Shown here: piece by piece, positions 13,572 through 26,644 of the stretch
How positions within the stretch are numbered: the stretch's first letter is position 1
How the letters are laid out: each line of letters begins with the position of its first letter
Position numbers and translations under genes: made by a program
Notes under the pieces: model-generated
Told to the model about the DNA's origin: nothing
The model's input: the letters and a program-made list of their open reading frames with translations, nothing else
Databases searched by the model: none
Assembly (NCBI RefSeq): GCF_051622035.1
Contig: NC_135367.1
Location: 13,258,501 to 13,322,500, forward strand
Source: Arctopsyche grandis
Lineage: Eukaryota > Arthropoda > Insecta > Trichoptera > Hydropsychidae
Length of the DNA stretch: 64,000 nt
Direction of reading: 5' to 3'

Positions 13572-14199
13572 TTACGTATATATGTATGTATATACATTTT
13601 TTTTAAATGACGCTGTTATGGACAGTCCTTATGTCGATGTTAAATTAAAAATGTACGTGGATGTAAATGAGCATTATACATAAAAAAAGGTGTGTGTAAA
13701 TAGGTTTTGTATGGAATAGGGAATGTTGACCTGGAAAGGCGACTCGACCCAGCATTGTTCTGAAGGGAAAACAACGAGAGCTCTTGGGACAATAAATTAT
13801 AATTAATCTCGTCGGGATATCATTTAAACTCGGAAACATGTTTTAGGCTCGACCTATTTTATCCGAGTTTTCAGTTTTGAGCTTGGCTTACTTCCCAAAA
13901 AAAAAATTTTGTTTATAATCGAATGTATGATAAGTCATACAAGTACATATTAAAAAATATGGAAACATACGAAAAAATAAATACACCTTCTGATTTTTGA
14001 AAACGCTAAAGTGAGGTGAATCAGACACATAAATCTACAATTCAACTATCAATGTTTTATCAGAGTCGTTGATATTTTTTATAGATATACCAAACTGCAC
14101 CTGCACGACTCAATACTAATCTTCTACGTTTGTAAATATCTACATAAATGAGATAGGAATCATACTCGTAATTTCCATTGTATTATACTTGGAGCTTAC

Positions 14200-14318
14200 C
14201 GTGAATTTATTCCTCCTACAGCAGACGCAACCACCCAGCAACAAGACCACAGTTATCAGAAATAAAGCAGCGATGAGGGCCGGAGCCAAAGCTCCAAACT
14301 CTAACGAAGGAACAGCAT
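14200..14318 (-). CDS. LMTK: LMTK exon 2: transmembrane segment
   Basis: This 119-nt exon has a good acceptor (TTTTTCAG) and donor (GTAAGC). It starts with the last two bases of a codon and ends in phase 0, which fits the signal-peptide exon at 28189-28375 and the juxtamembrane exon starting at 3741. It encodes a short lead-in, AVPSLEFG, then about 24 hydrophobic residues (ALAPALIAALFL... to ...GGCVCC), then the basic stop-transfer run RRNK. The Cys pair before the arginines could be palmitoylated. With the signal exon this predicts a very short ectodomain of about 20 residues, as expected for lemur kinases. Confidence 0.85.
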
Positions 14319-15307
14319 CTGAAAAATAAAAAAAATCACCAAGTTAATAAACACATCGAGAGCGAGGCCGATAACCAGTCGTTGTTGAAATCTCGACGAG
14401 AAGTCAATTTCATATCTTGTCAATCACAATTAGGTACGGGTCAATGCTCAGATGGCAGTCCATTGCATACACCGGCATCTTTGGACATAATTAGAAAATA
14501 TACGCTATAAAAAAATTAAATTACAATACCTTATCGATATATAAATATACATGCATATATACGTCGCAAATTATTTTAAAATGACAAAAAAAGGTTGACA
14601 ATACTAATTGACAATAGTGAACCATTTTTTGTGGGCAAAAGGAACATGTCCGCCGATCTCTGGTAATCATATACTCGAGATGCATCCTCATTGGTCGTTG
14701 GTGATGACATCGACGGATTAGGGATGGGCTATTGGTCAGTGTAGCTCATAGACATTCACTCACACTATTAAGATCCGCCTGACGTTGGTCAAAACTGTGA
14801 GCGACTTTTTAGTTGGGGCAGTTTCTAACAGCACAGCACAATCATAAGTATTGCAGATGTTACAATACAACTTCAAATTTCCGTCTCTTGAAGCAGCAAG
14901 CTACTACCAGTTGACGAATCGTAATTATTGTCGTCGACGACACAATGGTCGAGTGATTGTCGAAAAAAAATTTGAACCGGCCGTGTGGCAATCGGCCATT
15001 GTGCGATTGACCACCACTGTTATGGTGCAATCATTCGAAACGATCCCATCGCTGCCACCATAGAGAGAGACATGTTACACCTAAAATCACCATACAAGCA
15101 TAAAAAAACACAATTTGAATATAAGAGCCCGCATTGTCCCCGAATGCGAAAACCTCAGCAAGTATGTATACCCAACCTTATTTACAATAGTTAACCTTTC
15201 TGGAGCTCATTTATATTTGAACATATGCACATACATATACATATTAGAGTTGACATTTTAAGATTTATTTCAACTCTACACGCTAGTTATTTTAAATGTA
15301 TATATTA

Positions 15308-15865
15308 GGGGTACCAGAAAGAAATCCATTTTTACTCTATGTTTTTAATAACCACAAAAAATTATCGAATTATAGAACTATCACAGAAACTTATAAATTA
15401 CCACAGAACTATCACAGAGAATATAGGAACATTTTAAAGGATCGGAAAAACAAACAATGGTTTTTGTCCTGCACACACGAAAAAGAAGAGTGATGGAATA
15501 CGTGGTTTTTTTTTTCATTTTTCAGGGAAAAACGCTATCCTTTTTATACCTCAAACCATAATATGGTTTTTTTTATGGTTTTTTATTTACCAAACCTCGC
15601 TCCTTCTTACTTTAGTTCCATGGAGGCCACATTAAGAAGAAAAAAATTCAACAGCGTGAGTGATGTGGTAAACCAACTATTAACATTTATTAATTCAAAA
15701 CTGGCAAGATTTTTCAAGAAAAGGATTTAAATATCGACAAAAAGATGGTAAAGAGTCATGAAAATTAGAGGAGATTATATTTTGGAGTAAAATGTGCAAA
15801 AAAAAAATGAAAAACTGAATATTTAAGTTGATCTGCAAAAAAAATGGATTTCTTTCCGGTACCCC
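15308..15865. mobile_element. MITE with GGGGTACCRGAAAGAAATCC ends
   Basis: A 558-bp block has inverted ends that match for about 26 bp with one difference, followed by poly-T/A. Flanks read ATTA on the left and TAAT on the right, compatible with a TA duplication. The interior is AT-rich and non-coding. Confidence 0.65.
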
Positions 15866-17067
15866 TAATACATATCTATATTTTCAACATAGCTCAAGTC
15901 CAGAAAGGCTTGATTGGTATAGGAAAAAATCCCTTTTTTACATACCTCCTTTACGTTTTTTTACAAGTCATAGTTACAAATGCCTCGGACACTTTATAGT
16001 AATCACGCGTGTTGTGTTTCAGAAGAAGTAAAGGTTAAAAAACTTCTAAACAAGCGCAGACGTTCTATTCTGAAATTCATTTTTATCGGAGAACTAACAA
16101 GCCTGCTAACGATGCGGAAAAGTTGGCGAATTTGCACAACACGTGTTCGATTCTAGGCGGGAGATAACTACTATTCCAATTTGAAGAGCAATAATAGACG
16201 ATATAAATAAAATTAGATATGCAACGTAGATTGCCGCTACAAGTGTCATACAAGATCGTTGAATTAATTACAAACGAAAAAAATCTCAACAGTACGGAGA
16301 TTACGTTAATTGGTTCGACAAACGACTTCTCCAGCAATTTTCAATTACACAGTAACCTAAAAACCCGCTAATCGATCCGATCCAGATATGAAACGCGTTG
16401 TGTTTGTAAGTTCTAATTGTAAGGGAATTCTAGCATCTTTACATTCGTGCACGTGACAAATGTGATTGCTCAAAGCTCGACTGAAACGTGCTCAAAGTAC
16501 ACTGTGGAGATTAGCAACGGCCTACAAAGATATGCCCTTCGTCTGTTCTTCTGGTTTTTTATATTTCTTCTGGGTAATGAAGTACGAGTGGTTATAAAAA
16601 GCACTCAAAATCACAAAATTTAGGGAGCACAATATCCTCAATTCCGACTTTCAGTTTCCACGTAGATTCGATAGGATGAGAAAAACTTTCTAGTTTGGCA
16701 CTGAAAACTTGCATTTACATCCCAAAACTTATTAACGCGAATTTATTGTAGCACTTAGGCTTGGAAAAGAAACAACTCGTTGGAGGAACACAAATCAGTC
16801 CATGATCCATTGCATGAGACATTAAATACATGGTACAAGACCTACGATTTCCAACCGGGGTATACCAAAAAGTATTAATAATAGCGGGAAAACATTTTTC
16901 TTTATCTGTAGCTCGTATTTAGTATCGTATTAGCGACCGTTACTTATTCTCAAAAATCTACTGTAGATTTTTCTATTAATCTTCAATAATAAATATTTTA
17001 CGAGTTCTATAAGCACAATTGGAGGGGGTAAAATTTCGGAAAACAGGCTGCTAAAATTTGCTTTAAA

Positions 17068-17486
17068 AAGTTTATTTTATTTTATTTTTATTTCAATCGA
17101 ACCTTTACATATCGCTCCAAAGCGACGAGTGTACTAATACAGATACAATACAATAATACAATCAATACAAGCATTTTATACAATGCGAATTCATACAAAC
17201 ATCATCCACAGTGACAGCTATGGAGAAATTTTTGCAGCATTTTATTATAGAAATATGGTGAACCTCAAGACGCTGGATAACTTGAGAATTGCAAGAGAGA
17301 TTGGAAAGGAGATTTCAATTTACAAGAACCGTTTCAATGAAAATCAGAAAAATTGACAAACTCTGATAGGAAACGATCGACCTGGAGTCACAAACCAAAG
17401 TCTGGCCAACAGCTAATAGTGGGAATCGAACCGTGACAACTCTGTCCTAAAGCATAATATGCTAACCGCTAGTCCAGTGCTGGTTT
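17068..17486 (-). repeat. tRNA-derived SINE (tail type 1)
   Basis: Read on the minus strand the head has an A-box-like TGGACTAGCGGTTAG and a canonical B box GGTTCGATTCC (17432-17422). Next comes a core with CCAGGTCGATCGTTTC and GAAACGGTTC, then a tail ending in an (AAAAT)-like run. AAAAAGT occurs at both flanks and may be the target duplication. Confidence 0.75.
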
Positions 17487-18579
17487 AATAAAAAGTAGTT
17501 GGGAACTACTGCTTTAAAACATTCCTAGCTCGTCCTATTGGTGTATAAATACACTGAAAATCTGTAAACGCGAATCGAATCAAGTGCAAAATAATTTAAA
17601 CAGGGAAACCAAACTGACTCATAATAATATGATTAAAATTTATTCTACAATAAAACAACAAGCATAAAAACGATCTGAAGCATTAATAGCCAATTACGAT
17701 ATATGTACATAACTTTTAATAACATTCAACAGCAACTCAATCACGCCTAATACGGCAATTATCACGCACCCATGAGAATATCGATAAATTTATCGCGAAT
17801 TGTTGAAAAACCCACACGTTCCTTTATAAAATTATCTACCTATCGAAAGAGAACAACTTCTGCGTCCTTTCCAAATGTAAATAGAACCGGTCGAGTGCAA
17901 TTGCGATTCTTCTCGAGTACGTAGGCAGGGCAGTGCGCAAAGTGAACGAATGTTAAGTTGTGAAATTTCAACACAAAAACTTAAAAAATCACTAGAAGAA
18001 GAAGAAGACGTCGAGGGAAACTACAGAAGTGCATTACGACCTTAGTAGGTGCAGTTCAAGGCAAACTCGCCAGTTGAGAACACACACAATAACCGTGACT
18101 CATGCACCGGTTAAAATGTGCACAGTGCATAATGTGCATTCGGAACAAGTGCCAAAAGAGATTATGGAGCTTTCCACCGACCATTCGCACCGACGGTTGA
18201 AAATATATTTTTTTGTGTGTAAATCAGCGTAAAATATTATTCCAAACGTTGACCTTCTTTTCAATGACACGAGTATTGATCACAATTATCTCGCTTAATG
18301 AAATGCTGCTAAAATGGTTACCATATGAATGAATCGACAACCTTAGAAATCGTAGTCCAAGAACAAAAGTGCACTTCTGTGTGGGTTAGTTCTAAAGATT
18401 TAATGTCTTTTATGCTCTTTATATGGAATTTCGTTGCTCATCACAGTTTTCATTATCATATTAGTTTTATAAATGTCGAGACTATTTATTTTTGTACTGA
18501 TTATCTTCTTGTATCTTCTCCTCTTATCCTTACAGGTTTTCAAAATAAGTCTAATCCACATATTGATATTGAGTCTGAT

Positions 18580-18960
18580 ATCATCATCATTCACAACCAT
18601 TCGCCAACCACTGCTGGATGAAGGCCTCTCTACCACACTTTCATTCGTGTTCATGTTTTGAGAAACTCTCATTAATCTCATTCCACAAATTTCTTTTATT
18701 TCATCCATCCATCTCCCCTGTGGCCTTCCTTGCACCCTTTTACATTCTCTCGAGCACTTATATTGTCCGTTCTTCTAGCTACGTGACCCGCTCATTGCCA
18801 TTTCAATTTATTTACTCATCATTACATCAACCACCTTTATCATACTTCTAGCCTACGTATTCCGTCTTCTATCTCTCCTCGTTATGCCAAGCATACAGCG
18901 CTCCATACTTCTTTGAGTATAATGTACTTAATGCAGCATTCTGGCGTTCAATGCCGAAGT
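18580..18960 (-). mobile_element. 5'-truncated non-LTR retrotransposon 3' end
   Basis: Same family as 11404-11780. The minus strand shows a short decayed coding end (GRPQGRWMDEIKEICG, then VVERPSSSSGW) followed by an ATGATGATGATA-like tail. Frames are interrupted. The uninterrupted CTCCTCGTTATGCC stretch here is the empty-site reference for the SINE insertion at 26913. Confidence 0.7.
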
Positions 18961-19203
18961 TTCCCATCCCCACTTCAACACTGGCAGCACACATTGATCT
19001 TAAATATGTTATAAACACAATGGCATTTTAGATTTGAATACGGCATTCACTCGCCTAAATGCACTCCATCCTAATTTGAATCACCCAGAAAAAACCATTC
19101 GCACAATTCCACTGGATATAGTAGATACGCACGTACATACAATGTTCTATGGTCTGTATGAAATGCTATTGGTCGAGAGGCGGTGTAAAGGATAGCATGT
19201 AAC

Positions 19204-19523
19204 GGCGAAACCACACTGAGTGGTACGTGTTTTTTGGATGTTTTTAAACATGCGAAAAAAATGTAGCACCCCTAACCCATATACACAGTCCCAAAAATCA
19301 CCCCCTGGAGTGTTTTCGGTGATATTTTTTATCCTTGCTTGCCGAGGAATCCGATATTTGAAGAAACATAGGAGAAACTTGTCGGTTGCATATGGATATA
19401 CATACACGTGCGACCTACCAAACAAATGCAGTCTGGACGTGCAACTACACCCGATCACGGAATATCCACTATTTACAAGCCACGGACATGACGTCCCATA
19501 CCACATAGGGCGTGTTTTCGCCC
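19204..19523. mobile_element. MITE, decayed copy of the GGGCGAAAACAC family
   Basis: Ends GGCGAAACCACACTGAGTGG and its inverted partner, with the same internal block CCTGGAGTGTTTTCGGTGAT as the element at 13280-13571. Target duplication is no longer recognisable. Confidence 0.7.
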
Positions 19524-20959
19524 CAACAATCGTGTGACGGTGTGAACTGCTCCACAAACAAAAATTTTCTCAGTTGAAAATAATTGTCACAAACCAATCA
19601 TCTGCAATAAAAACCTAATTGTTCCAAATGTGACATCACCCTTTTAGAATACCTACTAAAAAAATAAAACATTTAAATTATTTAATAAGCATCAGCTACT
19701 GGCATGTAATCGCGATTCATAATAAAAACGACCTCAACATTGATAAGAACACATTTATGTGTGTTCTTAAGGAAAAATTAAAACCACAACAAAATCGACA
19801 GAGCAGCTGCAGACAAGCAGCAAAGAACAGTGCCGACGTAGACGTTGTACTGCACTGCGAAAATACCGGTTTGCAACGCAGTTATGTATTTAAGTAGATG
19901 ATGAATCATACTGTCATATGAGAAAATCTCCATTTCTTACATCACACATACGTTACCGCCGCAGTAGTGTAAGCAAAAGTGACACAATTCCAATTATAAA
20001 AAAAAAAAAAAAAAAAATGTCAGAAAGAAAGTGTACTGTCAATTTTTGCCATTGACGGAAGCTCCACTCGCTCGATGAGAGGCATATAACGACACGTTCA
20101 AAAATCACCCGGTCGTAGCACACACGAAAGGTCGGAAATTTCATTAGCGGTTTTCTTCAAAATGTGCTCCGAGCTAAGACTGTTCTTATCTCGACAGGGA
20201 GGAAACAACTGAAACAATTGACACTGATTTGTATGCCAGTGCTAATAAGAAAGTACACCAGCTTGCGTTCAGCAGATCTTCAATCTTCAAAGCAAACTCC
20301 AATCTACCGTTGGGTATAATGAATTGTCAACAACGAAATTGTCGAGAAGAAATTATTAAATGTAAACAATGCCTTGAAAGTTTCGAACGGTCTAAAAAGA
20401 CCCTACAAACAGTGGACTCTGTACTCCCCATCAACACGAAGACACTCAAATGTATCCCAGATCTGATCTAATTTTCACTTCAGCTTCAAACGCCCTCGTT
20501 TCATAGGATCGGGGTTGCAGCGCTATCAAGGTTTACTTAATTAGCCTTAAGCTTAATTGTGCCATATTAATTGACATGAACAAAGAGAGTCAATACGCTA
20601 TCAAGTATTCTCCACTGACATCGCGAGAGCCTTCGATTGTTTCACGCAATCCTCATGCTCGAAATTGTCTTATGGCTGCCTTGAAAAAACGATAAATAAA
20701 AAAATAGTATAGCTATTGCATAAAAAAAAAAGATTTTCAAAGGTCAATAGATCACAATTAAGTTGTTTCCTTAAAAATCATGGAAAACCTTGAAGCAAAT
20801 ACACAACGAAAAAACTGATAAACTTCCTACTTACAAAAGCACTCACTTTAAGAGTGAAAACAATTTTACAAGTACATATGTTTGCAGTTATATTCTTGTA
20901 CAAAATGCAGTTCTCCTCGTATACATAATGCAGTTCTCTTCGTGTACAATTTTTTATAA

Positions 20960-21635
20960 GCGCCCCTAGAATTTTTTTTAAAAATTGGTTACCATCCTTC
21001 TTCTTCCAGACTTGGAACCGACAGCACAGTGGTTAACAAGGTTTCCCAACCTCTGGATTTAAAAATAAAGAAAATAATATTTCAGAAGTGAACTTTCCGA
21101 GCCTTTCTTTCATCAAAATCTTTAATTTAAGCTGAAAAATCAAGATTTTCAGCGATATCATTTTCAGTAGATAGAGTCTATTTTGTAACATTGTAGACCG
21201 AAGATAAGTTTTAATCAATTTACGTTTCGAAAAACTACGTTCACATATTTAAAAACAACGTTTATTTGAAAAAGAACATCGTACCAAACAATTAATGAAT
21301 CAAGAAATCTGAAATCTTTTAATTGTCCCGCTAATGTAGTTGCGTCATTAGCTACACCGGGATCCTTTCTTTCAGTTTCAGATAAATTAATTAAAGCATC
21401 ATGAACGTCAACAATTTGATAACGAACTTCTCTGATACTTGCTACTTTCGCTTCTCATCGTGTGTCAGATAATAAGGAATTATTTAAGGAATATAATTAC
21501 AAGTGATCAGTTAGAATTTTCCAGCGATATATTGAAGCTGAAAATAGTGTAAACAATCTTTGAAAATACCGAAAAAAGTTTGCGATGTTACAGAAAATTT
21601 CACAGCGTCGTTGAAATGTAAAACTATTTTTTTTT
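20960..21635 (-). pseudogene. hAT-type (zinc finger MYM/TTF-like) transposase relic
   Basis: Minus-strand frames, broken by stops and shifts, show SLSDTRWE-like text in the form LSDTR/EAKVAS, then REVRYQIVDVHDALINLSE, GVANDATTLAGQLKDFRF and LDSLIVWYDVLF. These resemble the middle of the hAT transposases annotated as zinc finger MYM-type 1-like. The tail near 20960 holds GCGCCCCTAGAA, often seen at the end of such elements. No intact product is encoded. Confidence 0.6.
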
Positions 21636-23589
21636 GATAAGAATAATAGAATTATAATTCAAAAGAGAATGCGCCTTCACCCAATGAATAGAATTTGCCG
21701 AGTAAAAATGTTTGAGCTTAGAAGGTAGAGGCGCCTTTGGCACTCTAATCTAAAAATTTTTAGGGACACAGCCCCCGTAAATCTCGAGACACGATTATTC
21801 AACTTTTCGTCTGCTTGAACAGGAGTTTGTATATTGTATACAAAAATGTTCTTTGTATACATGTATGTAATATATTTAATATACGAGACATATTGTGATC
21901 ATGCATAGCTTTTTAAACTATTAACACACCTTTAAAATATTTTTAAAAATTAATTTTTACAATATTTTTTAAAAGTTAATGTTTATCTCGTAAAATAAGT
22001 AGTAAGGCGTTTTCGTATACATGTAGTTTGTAAATATACAAACTCGACGACGAAATACACCAAAAAGTTGGGAAAACGAGTCTTGAGATATTATTGCAAG
22101 TTGGTGGAAGATTGATTACATGCTAGCAATCCATCCCAAACTAAAAAAAGCAAAAGCGTATTTTAGAAAATTAAGAAATCTTGTATCCACTGCAAAAAAC
22201 ACATGCATTTTTGGACCATTATCATTATTTACATCTCAGTGTCAGTCAAAAATCTTCGCACACGTTCAAAACAACAACAACAACGTTGCAATTGCAATTT
22301 TGAGAATGACTCAGCTCGAAGGCACACACATTTTGCAGTTTTCGTTGCCAATAATCTCAAGCAAACATTCATACATACATATGTACATATTTGTGCGTCA
22401 TCTCTTTGTCGATTGTCCTCAACCTCTGGTCCGTCAACGTCCAGACTGTAGACTCACAGCCACCGGCTCGTTTTCAAAGGACAATGGGTACCGTTTTGTG
22501 ATGTGGCGAGTGTGATTAATTAATCGGTGGAGATGAGCGCGGTCAAATTAAAGGCATATCCGAAGAATGACTCACCAGTTATGTATATCTAGGGAGCAAA
22601 GGGCTCGGTAAAGACACATGTCTCGCATTGTAAACTAATGATATGCGTGCCAGTCATCACACAGCCAAACAAGTGTTTGAAGACACTCGTCAATATAAAT
22701 AGTAAACAAATTCGAATACACTCGTATCAGCTACGTAACAAGGAAATGTCGAAATATTGAAACTCTATGAATTTTGACAATATGAGTCACACTTCGTAAA
22801 ATTAATAAGAAGTTTTCGAATTGAAACGATTAAATATCATCCACTAATATTAGTGTGATAGGAATGTGTCATTTGTTAACTATAGGTAGAACAAATATGT
22901 ATTCACATTATCCACTACTTTAATAAAGGCATATTCATGCCATTTGGTCCATTTATCAATAACGACACATAGGAACTGAATATTTTAAATTACACAACTT
23001 ACATACTTTATACTGTCTTGGCAAAATAAAATACTGAGAACGTCGATCCATCTTCAATTTTGTCAAATCTCTGTGACTTACAAAACTCTACCCCTTCCCT
23101 TGAAGTGTGCCTAATTCCTGAAATCATATTATTGAGGTATGTACTCAATAGTCCCTTAACCTTTTGTCTCAATGTGTCTTAAACTGCGCACACGTATATA
23201 GACAGTCCATGACTGCTCGTAAGCAAACCTTAACGTAAAATAAATCCAGGAATTAAAGCACTACCTCGTCGTAAAAAGAACATGGACAATAATGAAGAAG
23301 TACATTTTGAAACCGAGTCGACGAACTGTTCGAATCCTTGAAGAGAGATTGAAAATTTGCATTGGATGCAATTTGAAACAACAATTTGTTTAACAACAGG
23401 ACGTCCCAGATAACACAAATCACGCTGATTAAGCGGACACTGCTGCTTTTTTGCTCCAATTGTTTCGAGTAACTGAAATATTAAAATACTAACTGTGATT
23501 GTCAGTGAAGTTATAATATCACTGACTCAAGCAGTGAGTACGGATATAACAATACAATTACAACGTACGAATTCGAATTACAACTTACT

Positions 23590-23682
23590 ACCAGCCCTAA
23601 CAACGTAATCTTAAATAAATAAAACCAACCCTAACTTAATGTAACCTATCCTAACCTTAAATAAATAAGTGTTGGCCGTTAA
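23590..23682. repeat. CCCTAAC-type dispersed repeat, copy 1
   Basis: Holds CCCTAACAACGTAATCTTAA, AACCAACCCTAACTTAA and ATAAATAAGTGTTGGC. Same block as 35805-35895 (reverse) and as the two halves around the element at 34631-35573. The piggyBac-type element inserts at its end. Confidence 0.65.
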
Positions 23683-24588
23683 CCCTTTGACTGCTACAAC
23701 AACGATAAATCGTTGTTTTGAAATCGGCGAAGATTGCTACGACGATCGTTGTTGACGTCATTAATTGTCGTATTTCGATACTTTCTTTGAGCCACCAGCG
23801 CATCAGTGGCACGAAACATTTTTTTTATATACGTATTTATATTTATTTTTCAATCAAGCTTTATAAATATTTATCAATTTTTTAAATAAAAGCTCTTCAA
23901 TTTCGGGTTCATCATCAAAGTAAATTTCGGGTTCGTTGTCAATGTCATATAAGGAGTTATTACTTGGGAATTGATTATTATCGATAAATTCATTTTCAGA
24001 ATCAGTAGAGCTGCTGATTTGTCGAGTTCCTCGGCGAGGAGCTATTATTTCGCTTTCATCACTTTCACTGTCCGATATCATTTTGCAGAGTTAAAATAAA
24101 TGGCAAAAAACAATCAATCAAATGCAACTGAAATGCATACAAAATGTTTATGATACATGTTGAAAAATTATTTGATTATTAGAAACTTCGCATCCTTGTG
24201 TGTCTCGCTCATACGTACACAATTAAAACCAAGAAAGAAAGAGAGAGAGACCGCTAACTGTTTCGAATATATCGCATGTTGTAAGGATACATCGATATCT
24301 AAAAATAGATTATTGAAAAGAATAAAGCCTCGGAAAACAATCGTCAAAACTTATTTAGTGTATATATGTAGGTATCTCTTTCGCACGCACGCATGTAAAA
24401 GCAAGACAGAAAGAGAGAGCACGAGTCCACGACTGCTTCTTAAAAATGTATATAAAGTATTATAAAAATTACGAGTGTTCGGCGAAGTAAGTATGTAAAA
24501 AAAAATATTATATTAATTTTTTTCAAAATAATTACAAATGTTAGCATTTTTCGCTTGGACATTGAAAAACCTCGTAGCAGCCAAAGGG
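23683..24588. mobile_element. Non-autonomous piggyBac-type element (TTAA)
   Basis: Left end CCCTTTGACTGCTAC and right end GTAGCAGCCAAAGGG are inverted repeats, and the element is bounded by TTAA on each side (23679-23682, 24589-24592). CCC...GGG ends with TTAA duplication are diagnostic of piggyBac-like elements. At 906 bp it is far too short for a full transposase, and carries only an acidic N-terminal frame on the minus strand. Confidence 0.85.
23854..24081 (-). pseudogene. Remnant N-terminus of a piggyBac-type transposase
   Basis: A 75-codon frame starts MISDSESDESE and stays strongly acidic (Asp/Glu/Ser-rich) with a GTRQISSSTDSENEF patch. Acidic, Asp-Ser-rich starts of this type are usual for piggyBac transposases. 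The catalytic DDD core and Cys-rich end are absent, so it is an internally deleted relic, or possibly a short peptide. The position inside TTAA-bounded ends supports the assignment. Confidence 0.6.
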
Positions 24589-26644
24589 TTAAGATATTAT
24601 GATGTGTTTGCTTCCGCATCCAGTCCCACACATGTGGCATCAAAAAAAGCCAAATCGAAGCTGATAGTGGACCATGCGGAGGAGAGTAGGAGTTGTGAAG
24701 TGGGGTGGCGCGATTCGTATCGGCGACGCACTATTATCTAACTGTCAAAATTAATAAATTCACTAATAAGGGCCATTGAAAATGTAATTGAATATGATTT
24801 CATTGAACTTACACCCAGTGAAAAAGTAACTGGTTATGATTCCACTGAAACGTCAATGAAATTATAATTTCACTGCTGTTACTATTTCACTATGACATAT
24901 ATGTACATACATACATATATACATAATAAAAAACATCGAAGCCAATTCTAAACATGTATAATTAAAGACTGATTATATTATAGGTATATTATTACGCTTT
25001 GTGTACATATATATTTATAACAATTGAATTGTACGGTGAGGTCACATCACTGTTACCATTCATTACCATAATTATCAATATAAAAATATATGTACAACCG
25101 TGTCATGCAAATGAAACACATGGCAACATTCCAAACGAAAATATTCATACAAGATTAAAAAGGCGTGTACATACATACGATGATGATACTGAATGCTGCA
25201 TCGCATGGCAGGTGAGCTGCCAAATGGTGATCAATTATAATAATTACTCATATCCTGACCCCATAGCAATGCAATGTACTTTTTAATTTATCCAAACACT
25301 AAACGATGAGTAATCGAATGGAATGACAATTAAACGATCAGTATCACGTATCTTGTACCTGAAACCCCCACAAATAACTTGTACGTGTTAGTTCGTATCG
25401 AATGCGATTTTAAAACCGTTCTTATTTTTATGCCAGCCTGAAAAATTGATAACAAGCTGAAAATTGAACATGTATCTCACTTTTGCATAAATAATGATTA
25501 TAATATTATATATGTAATATAAAAATTCTAGTAAACCATTTTAATCATTTGTATTTTTTCGTTTTAATCAGAGTGACGCTATTTATCACCCATGTGATAG
25601 AAATATCCTGTATACAGTATGACGAATACAGTAACTTTTCAACTATCAAATAAGAGTTTGATAAACAAATTTCATGAATTTGAATGCAATAATTGCAGAA
25701 AAACATATTTATTGAGCATTTATTTAAAATTAGAAAATGTATGCATTTGTAAAAAAGCCTAGGGGGAAGTTTTACGAAAATTAGGTATTTTTTTATTGAT
25801 AATAATTTAGATTTTATTATCATTTTTAATGGATATAAACGACCAACAGTCACATATTTAAATAAATGAATTGTGATTAGTTTTGACCGAGTAGTGAGAA
25901 TGAAATTGTAGAACGCGACATTCTCGCACCTTATGTAGTATGGAGAAACACAGAAGAATGAGATATTCACACATTAGCTGAAATAAAAACAAAGTATGAA
26001 ACATGGTGTCCAATAACATTCTTCGAACTAGCAAGATACCAGGGGAATGACCATGGCCAACAGAAAAGTGATCTATTCACGCGTCGCTTGTGCAAAACTG
26101 GTCAATCTTATGACTTGTTCATTACATATATTACTAGATTTATTACATTTGTTACAAAGTTTATTACATTTGTTACAATTGCCACTTAAAAAATGGCCGA
26201 AGCCACAATCTTATATGTAGTTGATTTTTTGCATTTACTTGACCAATAATCATAACCAACAGCTGTTTTTTTTTATTTATTTTACATATAAATATTTTTA
26301 CAAAGTAATTACTTTTAATAATAAAGAATAAATGTTTATGATATGTATTCAAATGTGAAACGAAGATAACAAAAAAATGATATTTCATCAACACTTTTTA
26401 TTCAAATTTTATTGCGTTTATATATATATGAAATGAGTTTCTATTGTTATTTTGTTGAAAATTTTATTTGGTTATTTCATTAATTGATGTTACTTTCATT
26501 GCCGGGATGAGATATACATATGTGTATGCATGTACATATAATGCATTATGTATTTGTACAAACGAGTACTACTTATATTTGAGATACGTATTTGACATTT
26601 AAAATAAAATTTTATAACATACATATAAAATTATTATAATTTAC

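Larger units (their letters stand above)
3742..14199 (-). other. LMTK intron 2 (about 10.5 kb), no further gene seen
   Basis: Apart from the mobile elements listed separately (4247-4416, 5388-5788, 8648-9205, 11404-11780, 13280-13571) this intron is AT-rich DNA with CATA microsatellites. Stretches 5850-8640 and 9670-11400 hold nothing I can identify. The frame at 12215-12640 has no recognisable domain or splice context. Confidence 0.55.

Noticed and set aside
13277-13597. 106- and 76-codon frames
   Set aside because: They lie within the MITE at 13280-13571 and recur, broken, in its other copy; not a gene.
17422-17486. tRNA-like A and B boxes
   Set aside because: Not a tRNA gene: no cloverleaf acceptor stem closes, and the boxes are the head of a SINE with relatives at 26913 and 33951.
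19147-19557. 136- and 105-codon frames
   Set aside because: Fall in the second MITE copy; the translated text follows the repeat, not a conserved protein.
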